Source: Jiulongibacter sp966250325 (GTDB lineage Bacteria; Bacteroidota; Bacteroidia; Cytophagales; Spirosomataceae). From it: a stretch of DNA of 64,000 bases. Under the pieces are notes generated by a model. The model made no database searches. It was not told the origin of the DNA and saw only the letters and a program-made list of their open reading frames with translations. Position 1 is the stretch's first letter. Each line of letters begins with the position of its first letter. Below are positions 34,351-42,894 of this stretch, piece by piece. The position numbers were made by a program, and so were the translations under genes. The stretch is taken from assembly GCA_966250325.1 (NCBI GenBank), contig CBINGY010000013.1, positions 18,028-82,027 of the forward strand, given 5' to 3'.

Positions 34351-35538
34351 TCAGTTTAAGGCCGCTACTCCCGGAAGCGTTTTACCTTCCATATATTCCA
34401 GAAGGGCACCACCGCCTGTGGAAACGTAAGAGACACGCTCTCCCATACCTGCATTGTTGATTGCAGAGGCAGAGTCACCACCACCTATGAGGGAGAAGGC
34501 ATTATTTTCTTCAGTTGCTGCTACTACGGCCTCTGCGATGGCATTGGTGCCAATTGCGAAGTTAGGGAATTCAAAAACACCCATCGGTCCGTTCCAAAGA
34601 ATGGTCTTTGATTTCTTAATGGTTTCCGTGAATAATTTGATAGACTCTGGTCCAATATCCAGACCTTCCCATCCATCTGGTATAGTTCCTCTCTGAACCA
34701 CCTGTCTTTGAGCATCGTTACTGAAACCGTCTGCACAAACTGTATCAAGAGGCATAATGATATTCACCCCTTTTTCTTTGGCTTTTTCCAGCAGCTGCAG
34801 AGCTAGTTCTTGTTTATCTGCCTCCAGTAGAGATTTTCCTATGCTTCCGCCCTGTGCTTTTGTGAAGGTATAGGTCATTCCTCCGCCGATAATAAGATTA
34901 TCCACCTTATCCAGCAGCTTTTCTATAATAAGTATCTTATCTGAAATTTTTGCACCGCCCATAATGGCTGTGAACGGTCTCTCTGCTTCTTCAAGTATAT
35001 GCTGGGCGTTATCGATCTCAGCCTGCATCACATATCCACACACGCGATCCTTGAAAAACTGCCCCATAACGGCTGTGGAAGCATGTGCTCGGTGGGCTGT
35101 ACCAAAGGCGTCATTTACCCATACATCACCCAGTTTCGCAAGCTTTTCTGCAAATATCACATCTCCTTTTTCTTCCTCTTTATAAAAACGGAGGTTTTCA
35201 AGAAGTAAAACTTCACCGGGCTGAAGCGAAGCGGCTTTTTCTTCAGCCTCTGCTCCAATGCAATCATCGGCAAATTTCACATTCACTCCCAAAATGAGCG
35301 AAAGAGCAGGAACTACATGCCTGAGTGAGTACTTTTCTGTGGGCCCGTCTTTCGGTCTTCCCAGGTGTGACATCAGAATGCAGGATCCACCGTCTTCAAG
35401 AATCTTTTTGATGGTTGGTATCGTGGCTTTGATACGGGTATCATCGGTGATTTCAAATTGCTCGTTCAACGGAACGTTGAAGTCTACGCGAACAAGGGCC
35501 TTTTTGCCGGAGAAATTAAACGCGTCCAGGTTTGTCAT
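34351..35538 (-). CDS. pgk: Phosphoglycerate kinase
   Basis: Transfers phosphate from 1,3-bisphosphoglycerate to ADP in glycolysis, and the reverse in gluconeogenesis. The 395-residue protein has the expected landmarks: RVDFNVPLN near the N-terminus, LMSHLGRPKDGP, LLENLRFYKEEE, the hinge FTAIMGGAKISDKI, NLIIGGGMTYTF, LWNGPMGVFEFPNFAIGT and the nucleotide loop SLIGGGDSASAINNAG. Length is normal. It is a single-gene unit: a -7 element at 35593-35600 and a terminator at 34295-34324 enclose it. An inverted repeat overlaps the promoter. Confidence 0.98.
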   Translation of the reverse strand: MTNLDAFNFSGKKALVRVDFNVPLNEQFEITDDTRIKATIPTIKKILEDGGSCILMSHLGRPKDGPTEKYSLRHVVPALSLILGVNVKFADDCIGAEAEEKAASLQPGEVLLLENLRFYKEEEKGDVIFAEKLAKLGDVWVNDAFGTAHRAHASTAVMGQFFKDRVCGYVMQAEIDNAQHILEEAERPFTAIMGGAKISDKILIIEKLLDKVDNLIIGGGMTYTFTKAQGGSIGKSLLEADKQELALQLLEKAKEKGVNIIMPLDTVCADGFSNDAQRQVVQRGTIPDGWEGLDIGPESIKLFTETIKKSKTILWNGPMGVFEFPNFAIGTNAIAEAVVAATEENNAFSLIGGGDSASAINNAGMGERVSYVSTGGGALLEYMEGKTLPGVAALN

Positions 35539-35579
35539 ATTTCAATGATGCAATTCAATTCGTTTTGCTGTATTTCCCG

Positions 35580-35600
35580 TTTGTCGGGTCGACAAATATA
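35580..35600 (-). promoter_or_regulatory. pgk -7 element overlapped by an inverted repeat
   Basis: The minus strand at 35593-35600 reads TATATTTG, an exact TAnnTTTG. TTTGTCG (35580-35586) and CGACAAA (35590-35596) form a 7-base inverted repeat with 3 bases between, overlapping the element and the likely start site. This could be an operator or a start-site hairpin. Confidence 0.55.
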
Positions 35601-35744
35601 GTACTCCGTCACAAAAATGGTTTTGATTTAAAGGGCCTTCACTTAATTCTATTTGATAAGTACAAAAACTTATATCGATAATTCTACTGTTTTTACCGGG
35701 TAATCAAAATATTCTTTTGTGAGTAACTGATTTACAATCGTCTA

Positions 35745-35774
35745 TTGTTTTTACAATACGTTTTCGTACTTTTG
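35745..35774 (+). promoter_or_regulatory. rpsF operon promoter (Bacteroidota type)
   Basis: TTG at 35745-35747, 19 bases, then TACTTTTG at 35767-35774. The spacing equals that of the rpmH promoter. The leader to the rpsF ATG is about 35 bases, with no hairpin that I can see. Confidence 0.8.
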
Positions 35775-35815
35775 CACCTCATTTTTTAAAAGCAGTTTAA
35801 ACAAAAATTAAAACC

Positions 35816-36199
35816 ATGTTTAAAAACCAGTACGAGACAGTGTTCATTTTAACTCCCGTTTTGTCTGAAGCCCAGATGAAGGACGCTGTGGAAAAATTCA
35901 AAAATGTGCTGACTGATAATGGTGCTGAGCTATTGAACGAAGAGCATTGGGGTCTTCGTAAATTGGCATATCCCATCCAGCATAAATCAACGGGCTACTA
36001 TCAGTTATTTGAATTCAAGGCTGATCCTTCTCTTATCGCTACCCTGGAAACAGAGTACAAGCGTGACGAACGCATCATGCGTTTTCTGACTACCAAGTTA
36101 GACAAATTTGCCGCCGATTATTCTGAACGTAGAAGAAGCGGAAAAATCGGAAAGAAAAATCAGGATGCACCTAAAGTAGAAGAATCTCAAAACGCCTAA
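35816..36199 (+). CDS. rpsF: 30S ribosomal protein S6
   Basis: A 127-residue protein of the small-subunit platform, which binds 16S rRNA as a pair with S18. It starts FKNQYETVFILTPVLSEAQM and has HWGLRKLAYPIQHKSTGYYQLFEF, the usual S6 core, then RDERIMRFLTTKLDKFA. The C-terminal tail beyond residue 105 is basic then acidic, as is common in this family. It is the first gene of rpsF-rpsR-rplI; the stop is 4 bases before rpsR. Confidence 0.97.
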   Translation: MFKNQYETVFILTPVLSEAQMKDAVEKFKNVLTDNGAELLNEEHWGLRKLAYPIQHKSTGYYQLFEFKADPSLIATLETEYKRDERIMRFLTTKLDKFAADYSERRRSGKIGKKNQDAPKVEESQNA

Positions 36200-36203
36200 G
36201 AGT

Positions 36204-36458
36204 ATGTCATTAGTAAACGAAAGAGTAGAACGCAAAAGCCAGGTACAGAAGAAATATTGCCGTTTCAAAAAAGCTGGTATTAAGTATGTAGATTATAAGG
36301 ATCCGAATTTCCTCCTTAAGTTTTTGAACGAGCAGGGTAAAATCCTTCCAAGAAGAATCTCAGGTAACAGCCTGAAATTCCAAAGAAAGGTGTCAACTGC
36401 CGTTAAAAGAGCTCGTCATTTGGCTTTATTGCCATACGTAACCGACGGTCTGAAGTAA
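36204..36458 (+). CDS. rpsR: 30S ribosomal protein S18
   Basis: An 84-residue basic protein containing CRFKKAGIKYVDYKDPNFLLKFL, KILPRRISGNSLKFQRKV and VKRARHLALLPYV, which are diagnostic of S18. S18 partners S6 on the platform of the small subunit. It starts 4 bases after rpsF, and rplI follows after a gap of 33 bases. In many bacteria priB or ssb lies between rpsF and rpsR; here there is none. Confidence 0.97.
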   Translation: MSLVNERVERKSQVQKKYCRFKKAGIKYVDYKDPNFLLKFLNEQGKILPRRISGNSLKFQRKVSTAVKRARHLALLPYVTDGLK

Positions 36459-36491
36459 TCTAAGTTCAAAATATTTAAAGAGTTATTGACA

Positions 36492-36944
36492 ATGGAAATT
36501 ATATTAAAGACGGATATTGCCGGGCTGGGTTACAAGAATGACATTCTTGATGTGAAGCCGGGATATGGCCGTAACTATCTCATACCGCAGGGTTTTGCTG
36601 TTCTGGCTACTCCCTCAAACAAAAAAATACTTGCTGAAAACCTGAAGCAGGCAGCTCATAAAGCTGAGAAAATCAAGACGGCAGCAGAAGACTTAGCCGC
36701 AGCCATTGGTAACACGGTAATCACCATTACTATGAAGGCTGGTGAATCAGGTAAAATCTTTGGTCGTGTTACAAACACGCAGGTTGCTGATTTCCTTGCT
36801 GAAAAAGGTTTTGCTGTAGATCGTAAGAAAATTACTTTAGAAGATATCAAGCTGATTGGTGAATACAAAGCGGTGATTGATCTTCACAAAGAAGTGAAGC
36901 ATGAAGTGGCCGTAAATGTAGTAGCTGAAGCTAAGGCAGAGTAA
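36492..36944 (+). CDS. rplI: 50S ribosomal protein L9
   Basis: A 150-residue protein with the classic two-domain L9 layout. The N-terminal domain is MEIILKTDIAGLGYKNDILDV followed by KPGYGRNYLIPQGFAVLAT, then a long helix, then a C-terminal domain with ESGKIFGRVTNTQVADFLAEKGF and KKITLEDIKLIGEYKAVIDLH. The ATG at 36492 is preferred to a TTG two codons earlier. It is the last gene of the ribosomal operon and is followed 22 bases later by a strong terminator (36967-36997). Confidence 0.97.
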   Translation: MEIILKTDIAGLGYKNDILDVKPGYGRNYLIPQGFAVLATPSNKKILAENLKQAAHKAEKIKTAAEDLAAAIGNTVITITMKAGESGKIFGRVTNTQVADFLAEKGFAVDRKKITLEDIKLIGEYKAVIDLHKEVKHEVAVNVVAEAKAE

Positions 36945-36966
36945 GGTACTTTATAAATGAAGAATT

Positions 36967-36997
36967 AAGAGCGGACTTTCAAGTCCGCTCTTTTTTT
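36967..36997 (+). terminator. Terminator of the rpsF-rpsR-rplI operon
   Basis: A GC-rich stem AAGAGCGGAC (36967-36976) pairs with its complement at 36983-36992 around a TTTCAA loop, and a run of seven T follows (36991-36997). Confidence 0.9.
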
Positions 36998-37109
36998 GTG
37001 TCCCATGAGTAAATTTTTGTAAGAATCCGTGAATCAGGAAAAAATCTCCACACGTACTTTGAGTGGGGCCTCCTGTTTCTTTATATTCATTACGATCAAA
37101 AATAATTCA

Positions 37110-38345
37110 ATGGATTTAACCCGCAGATCTTTTGTAAAAGGTGTTGTGACATCCGGATTTTCAGCCACTTTATGGCCTCAGTCGGGCTTATCTTTTCAAA
37201 CTAGCCCAAACTGGGAAACGGTAAGGAAAATGTTTCCGTTGCAAACGGGTCGTACCTATTTGAACAACGGTACCTTTGGCCCATCGCCTTATCCGGTGCT
37301 CGAAACTATTCAAAAGCAATTTACAGAGACCAATACCACCGGCGAATACGGGCATACAGATGAATTCAGAAAGGTTTTGGCAAATTTCGTTGGAGCAAAA
37401 CCCGAAGAGATATCTCTTACGCATAACACCACAGAAGGGATCAACATAGTCTGCTGGGGGCTTCCACTCAAAGCTAAAGACGAAGTAGTCATTAGTTTGC
37501 ACGAGCATGTAGGAAATGCTCTTCCCTGGTTAAACCGGGCTAAACTTCATGGAATTGTACTTAAACCGGTGATGCCCGGTAAGACTGCTGAAGAAACACT
37601 ACAGCTTATTGAAAAAGCTATCGGGCCGAAAACCCGTGTTCTGGCTCTTCCTCACATTACATGTACCACAGGCCAGGTTTTTCCTTTGGCCGGTATCGTA
37701 GAATTAGCTAAAAAATATAATGTATTCACTGCTATTGATGGGGCACACGGACCAGGCTCTATCAACTTAAATTTAGAGGAGATTGGGGTTGACTTCTACG
37801 CATCCAGTTGCCATAAATGGATGCTAGGGCCAAACGGAACGGGTTTCCTGTATATAAAAGAAAGTTTTCTGGATACTCTTCAGGCGTATCAGGTGGGAGC
37901 TTACTCAGATGTCGGCTGGGATTTATTCACTTCTCCTCCTATACTAAAAGGGTATAATCCCTCGGCTCATCGTTTCGATTACGGTTCTCAAAGTACCCCC
38001 CTTTATTCCGGTGCTGCAGCGGCTGCAGAGTTTCATCTTAAACTGGGTAAACAAGAAGTAGAAAATCGGATAAGGGAGCTTAACCAATATCTCTACGAAG
38101 GCATATCAGATATGAGCTCTGTCTTTGAAATACTTACTCCGGCCGAGCCCCAATCGAGGGTTAACATGATTAGTTTTAAATCACGCAAACTGGATTACAA
38201 GGAGCTGGGAACAATTCTGGCCAGAAATAATTTCAGAATCAGAATGGTGCCGGAAAGCGGTTGCAATGCCATCCGTATTTCGACGCACATCTATAATTCC
38301 AAAGAAGAAATTGACCGCCTGGTAAAAGTTTTGAAAACCGTCTAA
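37110..38345 (+). CDS. Exported class V aminotransferase-fold PLP enzyme
   Basis: About 411 residues from the ATG at 37110; an upstream extension to 37029 is unlikely. The start MDLTRRSFVKGVVTSGFSA is a twin-arginine (Tat) signal, so a folded, cofactor-loaded enzyme is probably exported. The body matches class V aminotransferases such as isopenicillin-N epimerase and cysteine desulfurase: YLNNGTFGPSP, AIDGAHGPGSINLNL (PLP-ring Asp), ASSCHKWMLGPNGTGF (Lys that binds PLP), DYGSQSTPLY and the C-terminal AIRISTHIYNSKEEID. No desulfurase cysteine loop is seen, so an epimerase or lyase role is more likely. It ends directly against the ArsR-type gene on the other strand. Confidence 0.9.
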   Translation: MDLTRRSFVKGVVTSGFSATLWPQSGLSFQTSPNWETVRKMFPLQTGRTYLNNGTFGPSPYPVLETIQKQFTETNTTGEYGHTDEFRKVLANFVGAKPEEISLTHNTTEGINIVCWGLPLKAKDEVVISLHEHVGNALPWLNRAKLHGIVLKPVMPGKTAEETLQLIEKAIGPKTRVLALPHITCTTGQVFPLAGIVELAKKYNVFTAIDGAHGPGSINLNLEEIGVDFYASSCHKWMLGPNGTGFLYIKESFLDTLQAYQVGAYSDVGWDLFTSPPILKGYNPSAHRFDYGSQSTPLYSGAAAAAEFHLKLGKQEVENRIRELNQYLYEGISDMSSVFEILTPAEPQSRVNMISFKSRKLDYKELGTILARNNFRIRMVPESGCNAIRISTHIYNSKEEIDRLVKVLKTV

Positions 38346-38654
38346 TCAGGCATAACCTAAACGTATTCTAGGCTTAGCCAGATGTCGTGACTCCTCAGGT
38401 TTAAATTGAACAAACCATTTAAAAACACTTTCCAGAGTTTTAGTCTGAAGAGAATAATAAATGAATTGACCCCGTTTCCGTGCTTTAATGAGATCTGCCT
38501 GCTTTAAAAGGTCCAGATGATGCGAAATGCTTGGCTTTGAGATGTCAAATTCTTTTGAAATGTCTCCGGCAGATAATTCGCCGTTCTTAAGTAGCTCCAG
38601 AATAGCCCTGCGGGTATCATCATTCAGAGCTCTGAATGTAGAGTTAATTGTCAT
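38346..38654 (-). CDS. ArsR/SdpR-type winged-helix transcriptional regulator
   Basis: About 102 residues from the ATG at 38652-38654; an upstream frame to 38720 is less likely. A winged helix-turn-helix is evident: FRALNDDTRRAILELLKNGELSAGDI, recognition region FDISKPSISHHLDLLKQADLI, and wing KRGQFIYYSL. There is no CXC metal site, so metal sensing of the ArsR kind is unlikely; the sequence resembles SdpR, which is usually next to an SdpI-like membrane protein. No sdpI is visible here. Its stop codon abuts the stop codon of the PLP enzyme gene. Confidence 0.88.
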   Translation of the reverse strand: MTINSTFRALNDDTRRAILELLKNGELSAGDISKEFDISKPSISHHLDLLKQADLIKARKRGQFIYYSLQTKTLESVFKWFVQFKPEESRHLAKPRIRLGYA

Positions 38655-38810
38655 TTTATAGGAAAGCTTGTTATAGTTCGTCAAATATCGAAGTAGTTTT
38701 TGGATTATGCAAGCTTCCATCTGCTGGTGTTTTGCTTAAGTCTATTCTTTCTTTTCGCTATTACCCTTTCTGAAATAGCTAATTAGGCGGATAGGGCTTT
38801 TAAATATTTC

Positions 38811-38818
38811 TATATTTG
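38811..38818 (+). promoter_or_regulatory. Bacteroidota -7 element of the thrA operon
   Basis: TATATTTG, an exact TAnnTTTG match, 70 bases before the thrA ATG. I found no threonine-rich leader peptide or attenuator hairpin in this leader, and no TTG at the 19-base spacing. Confidence 0.6.
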
Positions 38819-38888
38819 CAGCCGTCTGAAAATGGTTCGTTAAGCTCAAATTGACTGGCCACAGATATTTATCACCAGGAAATCAAAC

Positions 38889-41345
38889 ATGAAGGTTTTA
38901 AAATTTGGAGGTACCTCGGTAGGCACTGTTGACAGTATGAACAGTGTGCTGGAGATCATTGAAAAAAACGCAAACCACGGAGAGCAGATGGTGGTCGTAT
39001 TTTCTGCCATGGGTGGAGTGACCAATCGGCTTATTGAGATTGGGAACATGGCTTCCGCGGGAGATACAGATTATGCCGATCACCTTCATTCACTCGAAGA
39101 AAGGCATTTTAATGCCATCCGAAGTCTCATTGGTGTGAAGCAGCAAAGTAGTCTTCTGGCCAAAATAAAAGTCATTTTCAATGAGATTGAAGATTTGCTG
39201 AGGGGGATAAGTCTGATCAGGGATATTTCTCCCCGAACATTGGATCTTTTGCTGAGTTTTGGTGAACGTTTGTCAACGACAATTATCCACACCACACTCA
39301 TAGATCATGGACAACAAGCTCTTTTTGTGGATGCCCGAAACCTGATTAAAACAGATAGTGATTTTAATCATGCCAATGTAGATTTCACGGCTACAAATAG
39401 GAATATTCAGGAATTTGTGAAGGAAAATCCGGGTATTCTTTGTGTAACTGGCTTTATTGCCTCCAATTCAGAGGGTGTGACCACTACACTTGGCAGAGGC
39501 GGCTCAGATTATACAGCCTCTATTTTCGGAGCTGCTCTGGATGCCTCAGTGATTGAAATCTGGACCGATGTTAACGGAATGATGACCGCTGACCCGCGTA
39601 AGGTCAAAAAAGCATTTACCATTCCGGAGATCTCATATGCCGAGGCGATGGAGTTGTCTCATTTTGGGGCAAAGGTGATTTATCCGCCAAGTCTCACTCC
39701 CGCATTTCTAAAGAAAATTCCGGTTCGGGTGTTGAATACATTTAACCCGGACCATGCTGGTACATTGGTGAGTAAATCAAGTGGAAGTACTCCGTTTTCA
39801 ATAACCGGTATTTCCTCTATTGACGATATAAGCCTGGTGAATCTTCAGGGTAACGGAATGATTGGTGTGGCCGGAGTTTCTGCTAAATTGTTTGGAATTC
39901 TTGCGGATAACCGTATTTCTGTCATTTTGATCTCTCAGGCGTCCTCGGAGCATTCGATTTGCTTTGCAATTAACCCCAATGACGCATTAAGAGTTACCCA
40001 ACTTATTTCTGACGGTTTTGCACGTGAGATTGAAAGCGGTGATATTGATTCTGTAATTGTTCAGGAGCATTTATCCATTCTGGCGATTGTAGGAGAAGGA
40101 ATGAAATCCAGCTCAGGTACTTCCGGAAAGCTGTTCTCTGTTTTAGGAAATAATGGTATCAATGTGATTGCTACAGCACAGGGCTCTTCAGAGCTTAACA
40201 TTTCTGTGGTAATCAATAAAAAAGATATCAGCAAAGCACTTAACGCGATACACGAACGCTTTTTTGAGGTCGATGGATTTACTCTGAATCTGTTTCTGGT
40301 GGGCCCCACCGGGCTTATAGGGAAAACCCTACTGAATCAGATTCATCAGCAATCAGATTACCTTAAGTCTAATAAGAATCTGAATATCAAGGTTGTGGGT
40401 CTGATAAACAGCCGAAAAATGATTATCGATCCCGATGGAGTGGAGCTAGGTCGTTGGGAAGAGTTGCTTCAAAATGCGGAAGCCGCAAACCTCAGTGAAT
40501 TTATCAGCGATGTGAAGGCTCTTAACCTGGCCAATACCGTTTTTGTGGATTCAACAGCCAACAAAGACATCATCCAGTATTATGCCGGGATACTTGAAAA
40601 CAATATCTCGGTAATTACCCCCAATAAAGTGGCGAATTCGGGTTCTCAAAAGCAATACGACGAGCTACAGGAGATATCCCGCCGCAGAAATGTCCGGTTC
40701 CTTTATGAAACCAATGTGGGAGCGGGCCTGCCCATCATAAATACGCTTCAGGGGCTTATCAACAGTGGAGATGAAATTCATCAGATTGAGGCGGTTTTGT
40801 CAGGTACATTGGCCTACATTTTTAACAATTTTGAAGCCGGAAGAAGCTTTGTAGATGTGGTGAAGGAAGCTAAAGCAAAAGGGTACACCGAGCCGGATCC
40901 CCGTGAAGACCTCAGTGGTATGGATGTGGCCAGAAAAATCCTTATTCTTTCCAGAGAATGTGGTCTTAAAATGGAACCTGATGAAATCAAAATCAATGAT
41001 CTTCTAAACGAAGCCTGTATGAAAGCCGCCTCAGTAGATGCATTTTATGAGGAACTGGAAAAGGATAACAGCCGGTTTGAAAAATTGATTAATGAGGCTA
41101 AAAGTAGAGGAGAGGTGCTTCGCTACATTGCCCGTCTGAAAGATGGCAAAGCGAGTATTGGTTTGGAAGCCATAGGAAGTAGTCATCCTTTTTATTCGCT
41201 TGCGGGTTCAGAGAACATTATAAGCTTTACCACAGGAAGATACAGAGCAAATCCGTTGGTAGTAAAAGGGCCGGGTGCAGGAGCTGAAGTCACGGCCATG
41301 GGAGTTTTCGCTGATATCATCAGTCTTAGTTCAATGCTTAATTAA
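38889..41345 (+). CDS. thrA: Bifunctional aspartate kinase / homoserine dehydrogenase I
   Basis: An 818-residue fusion that catalyses the first and third steps from aspartate to threonine and methionine. The aspartokinase domain (1-290) begins MKVLKFGGTSVGTVDSM and has TTLGRGGSDYTASI and EIWTDVNGMMTADPR. Two ACT domains (about 300-450, including SSEHSICFAI and SSELNISVVI) should bind threonine for feedback control. The dehydrogenase domain (about 465-818) has FLVGPTGLIGKTLLNQI, VDSTANKDI, TPNKVANSG, ETNVGAGLPIINTL, SGTLAYIFNNFE and YTEPDPREDLSGMDVARK. It is followed 25 bases later by thrB. thrC is not next to it. Confidence 0.98.
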   Translation: MKVLKFGGTSVGTVDSMNSVLEIIEKNANHGEQMVVVFSAMGGVTNRLIEIGNMASAGDTDYADHLHSLEERHFNAIRSLIGVKQQSSLLAKIKVIFNEIEDLLRGISLIRDISPRTLDLLLSFGERLSTTIIHTTLIDHGQQALFVDARNLIKTDSDFNHANVDFTATNRNIQEFVKENPGILCVTGFIASNSEGVTTTLGRGGSDYTASIFGAALDASVIEIWTDVNGMMTADPRKVKKAFTIPEISYAEAMELSHFGAKVIYPPSLTPAFLKKIPVRVLNTFNPDHAGTLVSKSSGSTPFSITGISSIDDISLVNLQGNGMIGVAGVSAKLFGILADNRISVILISQASSEHSICFAINPNDALRVTQLISDGFAREIESGDIDSVIVQEHLSILAIVGEGMKSSSGTSGKLFSVLGNNGINVIATAQGSSELNISVVINKKDISKALNAIHERFFEVDGFTLNLFLVGPTGLIGKTLLNQIHQQSDYLKSNKNLNIKVVGLINSRKMIIDPDGVELGRWEELLQNAEAANLSEFISDVKALNLANTVFVDSTANKDIIQYYAGILENNISVITPNKVANSGSQKQYDELQEISRRRNVRFLYETNVGAGLPIINTLQGLINSGDEIHQIEAVLSGTLAYIFNNFEAGRSFVDVVKEAKAKGYTEPDPREDLSGMDVARKILILSRECGLKMEPDEIKINDLLNEACMKAASVDAFYEELEKDNSRFEKLINEAKSRGEVLRYIARLKDGKASIGLEAIGSSHPFYSLAGSENIISFTTGRYRANPLVVKGPGAGAEVTAMGVFADIISLSSMLN

Positions 41346-41370
41346 TTCACCGTTGTAATCCTTTTCAATT

Positions 41371-42303
41371 TTGTCTGACAGCATACACGTTTTTGCCCCG
41401 GCCACAGTAGCCAATGTTGCCTGTGGTTTTGATATTTTCGGACTGGCCGTTGACCAGCCGGGAGATGAGGTAATTGTGAGGAGGCGAACGGATGATCAGA
41501 TTATAATTACTCAGATTACGGGAGACAACGGGAAGCTTACCTACAATCCCGAGAAAAATACGGTGTCTGTTCCTGTGCTCAGGTATCTGGAAAAGCTTCA
41601 GATAAAAGCGGGGTTTGACCTCGAATTACACAAAAAAATGCCTTTGGGAAGTGGACTGGGTAGTAGCTCGGCCAGCTCGGTGGCAGGTGTGTATGCAGTA
41701 AATCAATTATTGGGTCAACCACTGAATGTAGAGGATCTGCTTCCTTTTAGCATGGAGGGTGAGCGGGTGGCTTGCGGAGCCGCTCATGCTGACAATGTGG
41801 CACCGGCTCTGCTTGGTGGTTTTGTGATCATTCGTAGTTACGATCCACTGGATTTCATCAAGATCAATACACCGGATGACCTGTATGTAAGTATTGTTCA
41901 TCCTGATATTGAAGTAAATACCAAAGACGCCAGAATTATTCTGCGTCAGGAAGCAATTCTTAAGAAAATTATTGCTCAAACCGGCAATGTGGCCGGAATG
42001 GTAGCTGGTTTATTAACTTCAGATTATGGGCTTATTGGTCGTTCTATGACAGATCATCTGGTGGAACCAAACCGGGCGATACTTATCCCTTTTTTTAATG
42101 AGGTAAAAGCTGAAGCACTGGATCATGGGGCCTTAGGGGCCAGTATTTCTGGTGCCGGGCCTTCAATTTTTGCATTCAGTAAAGGCAAGGAAACGGCTTT
42201 GAAAGTAGCGGAAGCTATGAGAACGGTATTTAACAAAGGAGGAATAGATACAAACCTCTTTGTATCCACAGTTAATCAATCTGGTCCAAAAATTTTAGGA
42301 TGA
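41371..42303 (+). CDS. thrB: Homoserine kinase
   Basis: A 310-residue GHMP kinase that phosphorylates homoserine for threonine synthesis. It has IHVFAPATVANVACGFDIFG, the ATP loop MPLGSGLGSSSASSVAGVYA and LGASISGAGPSIFAF, the three GHMP motifs. A TTG serves as start at 41371; the family start pattern (SDSIxVFAPA) fits this site, and no ATG is available. It is 25 bases after thrA and overlaps the following GNAT gene at ATGA (42300-42303). Usually thrC follows here; its place is taken by the acetyltransferase gene. Confidence 0.96.
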   Translation: MSDSIHVFAPATVANVACGFDIFGLAVDQPGDEVIVRRRTDDQIIITQITGDNGKLTYNPEKNTVSVPVLRYLEKLQIKAGFDLELHKKMPLGSGLGSSSASSVAGVYAVNQLLGQPLNVEDLLPFSMEGERVACGAAHADNVAPALLGGFVIIRSYDPLDFIKINTPDDLYVSIVHPDIEVNTKDARIILRQEAILKKIIAQTGNVAGMVAGLLTSDYGLIGRSMTDHLVEPNRAILIPFFNEVKAEALDHGALGASISGAGPSIFAFSKGKETALKVAEAMRTVFNKGGIDTNLFVSTVNQSGPKILG

Positions 42304-42830
42304 TCCTTTACAGAAATGAATTGCCGACAGATGAAGAGAGCATAGCCAGAATTCATGCTCTCAGCTGGCAGCGTCATTATGCCGGTATTTTTGACCCCAT
42401 TTATCTGGAGCAGCGTGTATTTGATGACCGTAAAATCGTCTGGAGAAAAAGATTTTCCAAACCTGAACCGGATAGACTCATTCTAATTGCCGAAGTGAAT
42501 GGTGAAATGGCTGGCTTTGCCTGTACCTACCTCAGTAGGAATGAAATCTGGGGAGCTCTTCTTGACAATTTACACGTTCTAAGGGAGTATCAGGGAAATG
42601 GGATCGGACTTCAATTGATGCAAAAAACCTTTGATTGGATTAAAGAAAAAGACTCTTGTCAAGACCTTTACCTGGGCGTTTTGGTAAAAAATATACCATC
42701 CAGAAATTTTTATTTGAGCCATGGCGGGAAAAATGTAGGCCAGTTTTCAGAAATATCGCCGGCCGGAAATCAGGTAACGGTAGACTGGATGCTCTGGAAA
42801 GAAAGACCCGCCAAAATTCCGGTACCTTAG
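42300..42830 (+). CDS. GNAT-family N-acetyltransferase
   Basis: A 176-residue protein with the acetyl-CoA signature LLDNLHVLREYQGNGIGLQLMQK (R/Q-x-x-G-x-G as REYQGNGIG) and the end strand LGVLVKNIPSRNFYLSHGGK. The N-terminal ARIHALSWQRHYAGIF is common in small-molecule acetyltransferases. It overlaps thrB by four bases (ATGA), so it is translated from the thr operon transcript. The substrate is unknown; coupling to homoserine kinase may be accidental. After it the strand continues with the DUF2147 gene. Confidence 0.87.
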   Translation: MILYRNELPTDEESIARIHALSWQRHYAGIFDPIYLEQRVFDDRKIVWRKRFSKPEPDRLILIAEVNGEMAGFACTYLSRNEIWGALLDNLHVLREYQGNGIGLQLMQKTFDWIKEKDSCQDLYLGVLVKNIPSRNFYLSHGGKNVGQFSEISPAGNQVTVDWMLWKERPAKIPVP

Positions 42831-42894
42831 AATAAATTCAGCATTATTTCTAGCTTGTTGGACACGCTTTTGTTTATCTTCGACACGTCTGGAT

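Noticed and set aside
38819..38888. Threonine attenuator or riboswitch in the thrA leader
   Set aside because: No run of Thr or Ile codons, no paired hairpins and no terminator in the 70-base leader.
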